Source: Saposhnikovia divaricata
Taxonomy: Eukaryota > Streptophyta > Magnoliopsida > Apiales > Apiaceae
Length of the DNA stretch: 64,000 bases
Assembly (NCBI GenBank): GCA_036435485.1
Contig: CM071600.1
Span: 65,159,546 to 65,223,545, forward strand
Direction of reading: 5' to 3'
Each line of letters opens with the position of its first letter. The stretch's first letter is position 1. Both the position numbers and the translations under genes were made by a program. Positions 1 to 10,693 of the stretch are shown here, piece after piece. The notes beneath the pieces were generated by a model that was not told the origin of the DNA, searched no databases, and saw only the letters and a program-made list of their open reading frames with translations.

Positions 1-717
1 GAGATAGAGCATAGTTCGTAGATCGTTTTGATATAAAGTGCGTTAAAATCTGATGAACGGTTTAGGAGAAAAGTCAGTTTTAGTGAAAGACGTTCGATAG
101 TCGAGAAAACGTAGTTGTACCAACTTTGAGGCTATAACTACCATACTTAAACACTTTTAAAAATTATAAAATTTTGGGATATTGTAGTAAGGTAGTCAAA
201 GAGTCATTACCAGTTGACCTTGTAGTAAAATTCGAAATCTTTATTTTCTGAGAATTTTTATAGTCAAGTGTGGTTGTTAAGGGAAATGGTGAACAAACAT
301 AGAAAACCTTGATTTAACCTAAAATGGTTAGGTTCTTGGAACACTTGGGTTATAATAGCATGTTATTCACATAGTAAGCATTAAGGGTGTAGTCATATAA
401 AGGTGAAGTGAGAAAGGGATGTAGTATTCTAACGACGGTCCTTTTTGTGTTTATAGAAACTTCGGGAGAGCCACGAGCCATACTTCCAGGATACAGAGAT
501 CGAGGCAAGATTTCTTCTATCCTTACCTTGGAAAACTATTTTATTTTCAAAGTAAATGATTTCATAGAATATATATGTTATTCTATGTTTGCTATATTGC
601 CAAGAATTATTTCCCTGATATTGGAATTAAAGAGAAATGGATATAAATTATGAAATATGAATGTGGATATGATTATGAATGGAGCGAATATGCTTTATGG
701 TAAAGAGAGGTGAAAGA

Positions 718-853
718 GAATGGTATCAGTTGTTATCTAGAGTTATATGAAGAATGGTATCAGTTGTTATCTAGAGTTATATGAAGAATGGTATCAGTTG
801 TTATCTAGAGTTATATGAAGAATGGTATCAGTTGTTATCTAGGGTTATATAAT
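718..853. repeat. 34-bp tandem repeat, four copies
   Basis: Four head-to-tail copies of a 34-bp unit (gaatggtatcagttgttatc plus 14 further bases). The first three are identical and the last one decays after about 25 bases. It sits inside the putative LTR. Confidence 0.9.
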
Positions 854-940
854 TTATAACGTTATGTTAAAAATATTCTTTCTAAGCAATTGTGATTTAA
901 TAAATATTATTTTATTTTTTTAATACTTTTGAAAATAGAT

Positions 941-1032
941 GGAATATTTTATAAGAGCATATTGGATTTCATTGAATACAGAGGAGATGTTTGAGTTATA
1001 ATCCAAGTATTATGATACACACACACACACAC

Positions 1033-1106
<74 letters not shown>

Positions 1107-1330
1107 TTTAAAGGTGATGATACATGGAAATGATGAAAAAGATAAATGTGAATGAAAATGTGAATGGAATATTTTATATATATGTAAGTGTACTGGATTC
1201 CAGTAAACACAGAGAAGATGTCTGAGTCATAATCAAAGTATTATGACATATGTATTTTTAAAGGTGATGATAAATGGAAATGGAAATGATATATGTGAAT
1301 GGAAATGGAAAGGAAAAATGTGGAATGGTA
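941..1330. repeat. Diverged tandem duplication with a dinucleotide tract in one copy
   Basis: Copy 1 (about 941-1165) and copy 2 (about 1166-1330) both run from ggaatatttt through an agaGATGT motif and a caaagtattatga-like motif to aaaggtgatga and an ATGGAAATG-rich stretch. Copy 1 carries the (AC)n(AT)n tract that copy 2 lacks. Confidence 0.7.
1017..1106. repeat. (AC)n(AT)n compound microsatellite
   Basis: About 32 AC units with one interruption (acgc), followed directly by about 13 AT units. Minus-strand reading gives an artificial Val-Cys/Ile-Tyr repeat that is not a gene. Confidence 0.95.
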
Positions 1331-2344
1331 TTGGTATAAATGGAATACTGATTGAAAAAAAAAGGGGGATTGCAACAGACTTGCGTAAGTGGCTGTGTCA
1401 GGGCTGTGTGCGACACATTCCAGCATTTATTATTTTTATTACGGCACGAAGATGCCAAGGGAGGATGTTAGCAGGTGGCCTTCCTCCAGGGATGATCTTC
1501 ATTCCTTCTACCGGTAGTAAAAAGAGAGCAGGTACGATTAGGCGACTGATCATCGTCCTAACGTATCAGGCGACAGCAGATATCCCCAATGTTTTTGAAA
1601 AGAAAGTGTTGACAATGGTTTTCAGATTTCTATACTGAAAACAGAATAATGATATGAGATGATGGAATTATGGTTACAGATGAAGAAAAATTGATATTAT
1701 ATTATTTTGGATTTCTTTCTTATAATAGTAAGTGGATGATGTATTATTAAATAAGAGCTTTATTCTTCCTTAAGGATTATAATTGGTTTCTACTTATATA
1801 TATGCATATATATGTATACCTGTTCACATTTAAAATTCCAGTTTACAATATTATCTTGCTGAGCTATTATAGCTCACTCTTGCCACTTATGTATATAGCG
1901 GCTAGGTCCCATGCCGATTCTACGCACTACACCCCGCAAGAGGGTAAGGGAAAGGCGACCTTTTGAGCGAGTGCTGGCGACCATCCCCGAGGTAGTGACA
2001 AGCGAAAAGGGGCTTAGTAGACTTATGTAAATTAAGTGTGTAAGTTTGTAATAAACTTTTGGTTGTTGAAATGCTTCCTGTAGAAGTATTATTCAACAAT
2101 GTATTTAGTAGAATTCTGGGTTTGTAATAACTGTTAACTTTAAACTGTTAATATTGTGGATGTTGTTCTATGAGCATATGACTGGTGTGTGTGTGTGTGT
2201 ATTAGTGTGGGGTCAATTGCATAAGTATTAAGTTATTTGTGTGAGTAATAAATAGTATAAAAAAAGACTCAAGAGATATGGATATTGATCGGAAATTGGA
2301 CCGTGATGACCTGAATCCTTGACCCCGGATCTAGGGACGTCACA

Positions 2345-3347
2345 GGCTTGGTGAAGACTTAATATAGCGCAACACTTTGTAAGCTGCATCCAAATGTGGT
2401 TGACGAGGCTTGTCCATGTATTGACTCAAAATGTGAACTGCATAAACAAGGTCAGGTCTTGTGATTGTTAGGTAGATGAGCCTCCCAACCAATCTCCTAT
2501 ACTGTGAAGCATCTTGCAACAACTCGCCATCATCTCGCGTTAATGACAAGTTTTGTTCAACTGGAAATCTTGAAGGTTTTGAACCAATAAATCCTGCATC
2601 TTCTAATATTTCCAAGGCATATTTTCTTTGACTCAACACTATGCCTGCCTTCGATCTTGCCACTTCGATCCCTAGAAAATATTTTAACTTCCCCATGTCT
2701 TTGAGTTTGAATTGCATGGCAAGAAATTGTTTTGTTTCTTCAATATCTTGAATACTATTTCCTGCTAATATAACATCGTCAACCTACACCGAGAGAGCCA
2801 GAAATTTTCCATTAGATTCTCGTATGAAGAGACTGTAATCTGACAAAGATTGTCGAAATCCAGCTGCTAGAAGTGCAGTGGTAAGTTTCAAAAACCACTG
2901 CCTCGAAGCTTGTTTGAGCCCGTATAGTGATTTGTGTAACTTACAGACTCTATGCTCCCCCTTACGCCCAAATCCAGGTGGTAGTTGCATGTAGACATCT
3001 TCATAGAGATCGCCATTTAAGAATGCATTGTTGACATCTAATTGATGAAGATGCCATCCCTGTATCGAAGCAAGACTAAGAAGCACTCGGACTGTTGTGA
3101 GTTTGGCTACCGGTGCAAAAGTTTCTTTGTAGTCAATACCTTCGACTTGATTATATCCCTTTGCTACTAAACAAGCTTTATATCTTTCAACACTACCATC
3201 GGGGTTGTATTTTATTTTGTAAACCCATTTGCATCCGATTGGCTTCTTGTGAGAGGGAGGAGACACCAAACTCCATGTATTATTATTTTGCAAGGCACTG
3301 ATCTCGTCATTCATTGCTCTTCTCCACTTGGGATCCAAGATGGCCTG
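2345..3347 (-). pseudogene. Ty1/copia reverse transcriptase fragment, broken
   Basis: Read on the minus strand from 3347, this is the RT part of a copia polyprotein. It contains WRRAMNDEI, the CKWVYKIKYNPDGSVERYKA segment, the LDVNNAFLNGDL motif and LYGLKQASRQW, and after the catalytic loop LKYFLGIEVARS and VGRLIYLTITRPDL. A TAG stop at 2784-2786 falls exactly on the tyrosine of the YVDD catalytic motif, and the frame resumes as VDD in the same phase. The frame stops being RT at 2345, where the neighbouring LTR begins, so RNase H and the 3' LTR are missing from this side. It is the downstream half of the element whose gag-protease-integrase half lies at 14717-17683. The Athila-like insertion separates the two halves. 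Confidence 0.92.
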
Positions 3348-3554
3348 TGATGAGTGGGTATTTTATTCACTTAAAACGTTTCCATTTGGCTTAAAACGAA
3401 TGTTTGTACTCGAGTTGTGGTATTTTTGATCTCGTTTAAGGGTATTGTGCAGGAATATTAATCACAGGTGTTAAAGGAATGAAGCGGAGCAATCGGAGCG
3501 AAAATCGGAGTTATAATGAAGAAAAGGGAAAAAATCCAGTTGCTGAACAGAAGG

Positions 3555-3663
3555 CACGGCGCGGCAGCGCCGTGTTGGAGCTTGATTATGGCGCGGCAGC
3601 GCTGAGAGTATCGAGGAGGCGCGGCAGCGCCGGTTATACACATAGGAGTGGCGCGGCAGCGCC
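3555..3663. repeat. Cluster of four GGCGC-GGCA-GCGCC hairpin modules in the 5' LTR
   Basis: Cores at 3558-3571, 3590-3603, 3618-3631 and 3650-3663. Copies 1, 3 and 4 have a perfect 5-bp GGCGC/GCGCC stem around a GGCA loop, and in copy 1 the stem extends to 8 bp (CACGGCGC/GCGCCGTG). The spacing is about 28-32 bp. The cluster lies roughly 90-200 bp upstream of the TATA box, so it could be a promoter element or a silencing target. That role is inference. Confidence 0.85.
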
Positions 3664-3753
3664 GGGTGTTCTGACGGGAATTTCCTGATTTGCTAATTTT
3701 TCGAGATAAAGAAAAAAATAAAATTCCTTTCGAACTACTTGCACCTGGAGGCC

Positions 3754-3761
3754 TATATAAA
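3754..3761 (+). promoter_or_regulatory. TATA box of the 5' LTR promoter
   Basis: TATATAAA in the context cctatataaagg. It is conserved at 13712-13719 in the 3' LTR. Transcription would be expected to start about 30 bp downstream, near aaaccctagaa. Confidence 0.7.
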
Positions 3762-4763
3762 GGAAGAAAAAACCCTAGAATAGGAGGTCCTGACCACGTA
3801 TTGTATTTACGGAGTTTTGAAGCACGAAGAAGCGAGGAAGAAGATAGTTTTCAATTTGTTCTTGTATTCTTCCTAGTTTGTGGATGCTTGGTTTGGGTGT
3901 ATTCTTTAGAACCTTTGATATTTAATTTAATCATATTTCGTTTCCTTCTATCATGTTTACATTGGAACCCATGGTGACGATTAGTTTGATTATGAACTAA
4001 TTCGTTGTCATGGGGTTTTAGCGGATTTATTCATGAAGTTTATTTGTTGAATCTTCTTGATGCCTATAGTGTGATTGATGTGATATCCTATCATGGTTGA
4101 TTTAATTCGTTATAGGAGAGTAGCTAACTCCTGTAATTGTGTGTTAATTCTTATTGAAGCGAAAGTGGATATAGGAGTTTAGAACTTGCCATGCTAGCAT
4201 AGGTTTATGCATGAAATATCATTCATAATTAGTGTCGTAACTCTAACCGTTTTATGACGACTATGTGATCAATTGAATGCTTGTACTTCAACCATTATGT
4301 TTCAATCTTTATAGACATATGGAGATTAGGCATGATTGGGAGACTAAGTGATTTCTATCTTTATTGTGGATGTTATTTAGGATGGTATTTGTGCAACGAA
4401 AGTTGGCTTATATCAGTTTTGTGTATTCGATCAGGTATTAACAAATCACATGAAAAGGCTAGAGAAGTGGAGACTATAGATGGATTGTTTAATGAAGTTA
4501 AAATCCCATGTTTTATTCGCATAAGTAATTCGACATAATTCTTAGTTCAAGTAGTTGATAATTAGTTATAAATCTTAGAGTAATTGTAGTGATAAACAAA
4601 AATCCAATTGTTAATTTGTCGTAGCATCGAATAATAATTATACATTGGTGAGTGAAATTAACTAGACAATACAACGAGTCCCTGTAGGAACGAATCTTAT
4701 TTGCTATCTATATTACTTTAGATCACGTGCACTTGCGTGTTGAGTTTTGTCGTAACAAGTTTT

Positions 4764-4781
4764 TGGCGCCGCTGCCGGGGA
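4764..4781 (+). other. Primer-binding site, tRNA-Asp
   Basis: TGGCGCCGCTGCCGGGGA lies six bases after the 5' LTR. It is the exact reverse complement of the last 15 bases of the tRNA-Asp(GUC) gene at 45466-45537 followed by CCA, so minus-strand DNA synthesis would be primed by that tRNA. Confidence 0.93.
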
Positions 4782-4896
4782 CGCGGTTTTGTTTGTTTAG
4801 TTTCAGTATTTGCCATCAGTGGTCATTAAAGTTCGGTGACTAGGACGTTCTCACCAAATTTCTTGTTGGTGAATTTCAGGTACTTTTTGAGAGTGT

Positions 4897-6393
4897 ATGC
4901 GTACACGAGCTCAAGCACGTAGAGAATAACTAGCAAGAAGAAAACTTGATTTTGAGAACATCGGGTTAGAAGACGATCTTGAATCAATAGAAGAAATGAC
5001 AGATCAAGCACAACCAGCGATGCCTTTGAGTGAATTCTCTCAGCCAAAAGTGGAGGATATTTATACCAGTATTGTTCGCCCAGCTATTGGGGCTAATAAT
5101 TTCGAGCTTAAGCCAAACATCATTCAGATGATTCAGAATACAGTACAGTTTGGGGGTAGTCCTGCTGAAGATCCAAATGCTCATATTAGGGACTTCCTTG
5201 AGATCTATGACACCTTCAAATTCAACGGAGTTACAGATGACGCAATCAGATTGAGACTATTTCCCTTCTCTCTTAGGGATAAAGCCAAGAGTTGGTTACA
5301 TTCTATGCCATCAGGCTCTATTAAAACATGGGCAGACTATGCTCAAAAGTTCTTGACGAAGTATTTCTCCATGGCGAAGACAGCAGCTTATCGGAATTCT
5401 ATTTCTCAGTTTGCTCAGCAACCTCAGGAATCTTTGGGGGAAGCTTAGGAAAGGTACAAGGAGATATTGGCACATTGTCCTCATCATGGGATGCCGGATT
5501 GGATGATAATCAGCAATTTCTATAACGGGTTGGGAGCTCAGTCCAGGCCTATGTTAGATGCAGCTTCTGGAGGTGCGCTATGGGCAAAAAGCTATGAGGA
5601 TGCCTATAATCTTATTGAAATGATGGCGGCCAATGAGTTTCAGAATCCTACTCAACGCTTGCCACCTGCTAAAGTGGCTGGAGTTCTTGACTTGGATGTA
5701 GCTACTGATGTTGCTGCTCAACTCAAGGCGTTGACAATGAAGGTAGATTCCCTTTCTAATCATGGGACTAACCAGGTTGCTATGGTGTGTGAATTGTGTG
5801 CAGGGGCTCATGACACGAATCTGTGTGCTATATCATCTGAATCTGCACAATTTGTTAGTAATTTTCAAAGAGCTCAGCAACCAGTGCCTAATGTTTATCA
5901 TCCCAACAATCGGAATCATCCTAATTTCAGTTGGAGCAACAATCAGGGTGGTGTTCAGCAACCTCAAAATCAGCAGTTCAATGCAAGGCCATATAATCAG
6001 AGCTATCAACCACCACCTTATGCTCCAAGGCAACCATTCAATCCACCGGGATTTCAACCATCTCAAGGGAATTCATTGAATCAGTCTGAGAAGTCTGAAT
6101 TGGAAGAGCTTCGAATGATGTACAAGAGTCAGGCGGTGTCATTGAAAACTTTATAGAATCAAATTGGTCAACTGGCCAATGCATTGTTGAACCGTCAACC
6201 AGGAACGCTTCCGAGTGACACAGAGATGAATCCAGGCAAGAAAGATCACAAGGAACAGGTCCAGGCAGTAACATTACGATCAGGAAGAATTCTACAAGGT
6301 CAGAACAAAGAAAAATCAACCGAGGAAAAAAATGAAAAAGTCGAACAGACTGCACGGCGCGGCAGCGCCGCAGCTTCTGGAAGAAAAAGTTGA
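4897..6393 (+). pseudogene. Athila-like gag, three in-frame stops
   Basis: The likely original start is the ATG at 4897 (MRTRAQARRE), which reads into a TAA at 4927-4929. The same frame resumes at 4930 and contains the ATG at 4996. The capsid-like region is recognisable from ELKPNIIQMIQNTVQFGG through EDPNAHIRDFLEI, RLRLFPFSLRDKAKSWL and KTWADYAQKFLTKYF. A TAG interrupts it at 5446-5448, and the frame continues with a Cys-rich CELCAGAHDTNLC knuckle-like motif, which has only part of the usual CCHC spacing. A proline/glutamine/asparagine-rich stretch follows. A second TAG lies at 6154-6156. The frame ends at 6391-6393 within the short overlap with the pol frame. The function would be the structural protein of the virus-like particle. 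This copy cannot make it intact. Confidence 0.88.
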
Positions 6394-9300
6394 TTTTGAT
6401 GCTGGGGTCGAATCTGGTCCTAAATTGCTACCTAATGCTACTCCCTCGACTCCTATAACTTGTAAGAATGATAATGCTCAGAAAGAAGAGGAAGATAAGG
6501 TGTTTCCACCTCCTCCATACCCAAAACGAATTCAAAGGCAAAAGGTCGACAAGCAATTTGCTAAGTTCTTGGATGTCTTTATGAAGCTTCAGATTAACAT
6601 ACCATTTGCGGAGGCTCTTGAGCAAATGCCGAGCTATGCGAAGTTTATGAAGGGCATACTCTCGAAGAAATTGAAACTTGAGGAGCTAGAGACCGTTGCC
6701 TTGACGGAGGAATGTAGTGCAATCTTGCAACAAAAGTTGCCGCCTAAGTTGAAGGACCCCGGGAGTTTCACCATTCCATGTACTATTGGAGATCTCTCAT
6801 TCAGCAAATGCTTGTGTGATTTGGGTGCAAGTATTAATCTCATGCCCTTATCAGTTTTCGTGCAACTTGGTCTTCTGGAACCAAAGCCAACTACCATGAC
6901 TCTACAACTTGCGGACCGTTCAGTTACCTATCCTCGAGGGATAGTTGAGGATGTTTTGGTGAAGGTCGACAAGCTTATCTTTCCAGCCGACTTTGTTATT
7001 CTTGACTTCGAGGAAGACAAGAAGATTCCTATTATCTTGGGACGACCATTCTTGGCTACGGACCGAACTCTTATTGATGTCCAAAAGAGAGAACTCACTA
7101 TGAGGGTGCACAATCAAAACGTCACTTTTAATGTTTTCAATGCAATGAAGCTTCCAACTGACGATAAAGAGTGTCTCAAAATTGATTTGGTCGACAAGGT
7201 GGTTAACTCCGCGACTCAACACTTGATAAAAGCTGATGTGTTGGAAAGAGTTCTTGCTAATGACTCGGAGGTTGAGAACGAGGAGGATAAAGAACACTTG
7301 CAATATCTTAATGCATCTCCATGGAAGAAGTTTGGGATTCCATTTGAATTATTGGGGTTGTCAGAATTGAAGAAGTCTCATGTTAGACTTAACCCATCCA
7401 TTGAGGAAGCACCTACCTTGGAACTTAAGCCATTGCCTGAACATCTAAGGTATGCCTATCTTGGTGATTCTTCTACCTTACCTGTTATTATATCATCTAA
7501 GCTTTCAGGCATAGAAGAGGAAAAACTATTGAGAATCTTAAAGGAATTCAAATCAGCCATTGGGTGGACTATAACAGACATCAAGGGTATTAGTCCTTCG
7601 TATTGCATGCACAAAATTCCTTTGGAGGAGGGAGCTAAACCTACAGTCGATAATCAAAGGAGACTGAATCCTGTTATGAAAGAAGTTGTGAAGAAGGAAA
7701 TTCTTAAATGGCTTGACGCGGGCATTATCTATCCGATTTCTGATAGCTCTTGGGTGAGTCCGGTGCAATGTGTGCCTAAGAAAGCGGGCATGACAGTGGT
7801 TACTAATGAGAAGAACGAGCTCATTCCGACGCGAACAGTTGCTGGTTGGAGAATTTGCATGGATTATCGAAAGTTGAACAAAGCCACTCGGAAAGATCAT
7901 TTTCCACTCCCGTTCATTGATCAGATGCTTGACAGATTGGATGGACGTCAGTACTATTGTTTGTTTGATGGGTATTCTGGTTACAATCAGATTTTCATAG
8001 CACATGAGGATCAGGAGAAGACTACATTCACTTGTCCATTTGGTACATTTGCATTCAGACATGTTTCTTTTGGGTTGTGTGGTGCGCCAGCTACTTTTCA
8101 GAGGTGTATGATGGCCATCTTCTCTGATATGATTGGAATTAATATGAAAGTATTCATGGACAATTTCTCAGTCTTTGGGGATTCTTTTGTTGAGTGCTTG
8201 GAAAACTTGAGTTTGGTTTTAAAACGTTGTGTGGAGACAAATCTGGTTATTAATTGGGAAAAGTGCCACTTCATGGTACAAGAAGGTGTCATTCTGGGAC
8301 ACAAGGTTTCGAGTAAGGGTTTGGAAGTTGACAAGGCAAAGGTGGAAACTATTGAGAATCTTCCTGCCCCTATCTCAGTCAAGGGTATTCGTAGTTTTCT
8401 TGGTCATGCAGGATTCTACAGGCGCTTCATAAAGGATTTCTCAAAAATTTCTAAGCCACTTTGCAATCTCTTGGAAAAAGATGTGCCATTCAATTTTGAT
8501 GAGGCTTGTTTACATGCGTTCGAGATCTTGAAGAAGAAACTAATTTCTGCTCCAGTTATTACAGCTCTTGATTGGAGCCAACCATTTGCTTTGATGTGCG
8601 ATGCTAGTGATTATGCAGTTGGGGCCGTTCTAGGCCAAAAGGAAAGAAAAAATGTTCCATGTTATTTACTATGCCAGCAAAACTCTCAACGATGCTCAGT
8701 TGAATTACACCACCACTGAGAAGGAACTACTTGCTATTGTCTATGGGTTTGAAAAGTTTCGCTCTTATCTGCTTGGCACTAAGGTGATAGTTTACACGGA
8801 TCATGCTGCTATTCGCTACCTCCTTGCAAAGAAAGATGCTAAGCCAAGGTTGATTCGTTGGGTTCTTTTGTTGCAAGAATTTGATGTGGAAATCAAGGAT
8901 AGAAAGGGGACGGAGAATCGGGTAGCTGACCATCTCTCTAGATTGGAAGATCATGGAAAGTCACCTAAGGACAACACGGTTATTAATGAGTTTTTTCCTG
9001 ATGAGCAACTATTCAGAGTGCAAGATGATGAACCATGGTTTGCTGACATTGTGAATTATCTAGTAAGTAACATCATTCCGCCGGAGTTCTCTTATGCTCA
9101 AAGGAAGAAATTCTTGCACGATGTCAAGCAGTATATTTGGGATGAACCGTTTTTGTTCAAGCAAGGAGCTGATCAGATTATTAGACGATGTGTTCCTTAC
9201 AGTGAGACCGAGGCTATTCTTAGTGATTTTCATGCTACAGCTTATGGAGGCCACTATGCGGGTGAAAAGACAGCCACACGTATTCTTCAAGCAGGTTTCT

Positions 9301-10322
9301 ATTGGCCGACTGTATTCAAGGATGCTCATCAGTTTGTGTTGAGATGTGATCGATGTCAACGAGTTGGTAATATTTCTCGTAGGGATGAGATGCCTCTTAA
9401 TGTCATGTTGGAGGTAAAGATCTTTGACGTGTGGGGAATCGACTTCATGGGACCGTTCATTCCGTCATGTGGTAATCAGTATATTCTTGTAGCCGTGGAT
9501 TATGTGTCTAAGTGGGTGGAGGTAAAAGCACTTCCCACGAATGATTCTAAGGTGGTACTCAATTTTCTTCACAAGAATATTTTTACTCGGTTTGGCACTC
9601 CACGGGTGATCATCAGTGATGAAGGTACGCACTTTTGCAATCGAAAGTTTACATCTCTTATGGCACGCTACAACATCAATCATCGAGTTGCTACAGCTTA
9701 TCATCCTCAAACCAATGGGCAAGCCGAAGTGTCTAATCGTGAAATTAAACGGATTCTTGAGAAGGTAGTTAGTCCTTCTAGGAAGGATTGGGCATTGAAG
9801 CTTGATGAAGCGGTGTGGGCTTATCGGACAGCTTATAAAACACCTTTGGGAATGCCACCATTTCAGCTAGTGTATGGGAAAGCATGCCATCTTCCAGCTG
9901 AGTTAGAACATAAGGCTTATTGGGCATTGAAGAAGCTGAATTTTGATCTTACAGTAGCAGGTGAAAAGCGTATGGTTCAGTTGAATGAAATGCACGAGTT
10001 TCGATTGCAAGCTTATGAGAACAACAAGCTATACAAAGAGAAGGTAAAAAGGTGGCATGATCGTCGGTTGGTTCTTAAGACGTTTGAGCCAGGGCAATTG
10101 GTGTTGTTGTTCAACTCTCGACTTCGGTTATTTCCTGGGAAGTTGAAGTCACGTTGGTCAGGTCCATTCACAGTCAAAACAGTTTTTAAGCATGGGGCAG
10201 TGGAGATTTTTGACAAGTTACCGGATCAGTCGTTCAAGGTCAATGGTCAGCGGTTAAAGCCATATTTTGGAGAGAAGTTGAACCGCGAAGTTGAGACTGC
10301 GGTTCTAATTTGCGCAACGTAA
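6332..10322 (+). pseudogene. Athila-like pol (protease, RT, RNase H, integrase), frameshifted
   Basis: Frame 2 from 6332 to 8719 holds a retropepsin-like region (CDLGASINLMPLSVF, about 6815-6860) and RT (WRICMDYRKLNKAT; FDGYSGYNQI; VSFGLCGAPATFQ). The RT catalytic loop reads FMDN at 8153-8164, with the second aspartate replaced. RNase H begins at MCDASDYAVGAVLGQ and the frame is lost in the A-rich run at about 8640-8652. It continues in frame 3 from 8652 to 10322 with the rest of RNase H (TTTEKELLAIVYGFEKF; TDHAAIRYLL). Integrase follows with an HHCC finger (CDRCQR), the catalytic core (WGIDFMGPF, ISDEGTHF, GQAEVSNREIKR) and a C-terminal domain. The lesions make it non-autonomous. Confidence 0.92.
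6356..6369 (+). repeat. Hairpin module at the gag/pol frame change
   Basis: One perfect copy of the GGCGC-GGCA-GCGCC module, inside the 62-base window (6332-6393) where the gag frame and the pol frame overlap. It reads RRGSAA in the gag frame and HGAAAP in the pol frame. Confidence 0.8.
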
Positions 10323-10432
10323 GGAGATGGAGCTACGTCAAGCTAATGACGTGAAAAGAGTGCTTCGTGGGAGGCAACCCACGTGGATTGTTGTTAAAAA
10401 AAAATAAAAAAATTTGTTGCAACAGTAGCTAC

Positions 10433-10478
10433 GGCGCGGCAGCGCCAGTTCCACATGTATTTCTAGCGCGGCAGCGCC
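10433..10478. repeat. Two hairpin modules between pol and the third ORF
   Basis: Cores at 10433-10446 (perfect) and 10466-10478 (lacking the first G), in the otherwise A-rich noncoding spacer 10323-10693. They match the LTR modules. Confidence 0.8.
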
Positions 10479-10693
10479 GCGCGGTCTGTATGTTGAAAAA
10501 AAAAATCAGAAAATTGAAAACACAAAAAAAAATAGTTTTGTTAGTAGTGATCCACGACCTAAGCCCACTACTTACACCAACTAACCCTAATTTCTCCTAT
10601 ATATACCTACAAATACACAACCCTACCTATACATACACCACTTACAGATCTCAAAATTCTTAAACACTCTAAACACTTCTTCCAATCAATTCA

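Larger units (their letters stand above)
1..2344 (+). mobile_element. Long LTR fragment, probably of a Ty3/gypsy chromovirus (Tekay/Del-like), cut by the window edge
   Basis: This stretch has no credible gene. Its right edge, ending in acgtcaca, abuts a copia reverse transcriptase frame that stops abruptly at the junction, as expected for the 3' end (..CA) of an LTR inserted into that copia element. The segment at about 1860-2010 (a GC-richer block after an AT-rich lead) resembles the transcribed part of long plant chromovirus LTRs. The left end and the internal region lie outside the window, so neither the element family nor its orientation is proven. It could instead be an LTR read on the minus strand, starting TGTGACG. 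It contains a 34-bp tandem repeat, a dinucleotide repeat and a diverged duplication, listed separately. Confidence 0.4.
3348..4757 (+). repeat. 5' LTR of the Athila-like element
   Basis: Starts tgatgagtgg and ends cgtaaca. It is nearly identical to 13305-14716. It carries four copies of a GC-rich hairpin module upstream of a TATA box. The 85-codon ORF inside it is repeated in the other LTR and shows no recognisable protein signature. Confidence 0.95.

Noticed and set aside
1010..1210. Minus-strand ORF with a Val-Cys repeat
   Set aside because: It is translation of the (AC)n microsatellite.
4281..4538. 85-codon ORF in the 5' LTR, repeated at 14240-14497
   Set aside because: Identical because the LTRs are identical. 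No protein signature and no independent codon constraint.
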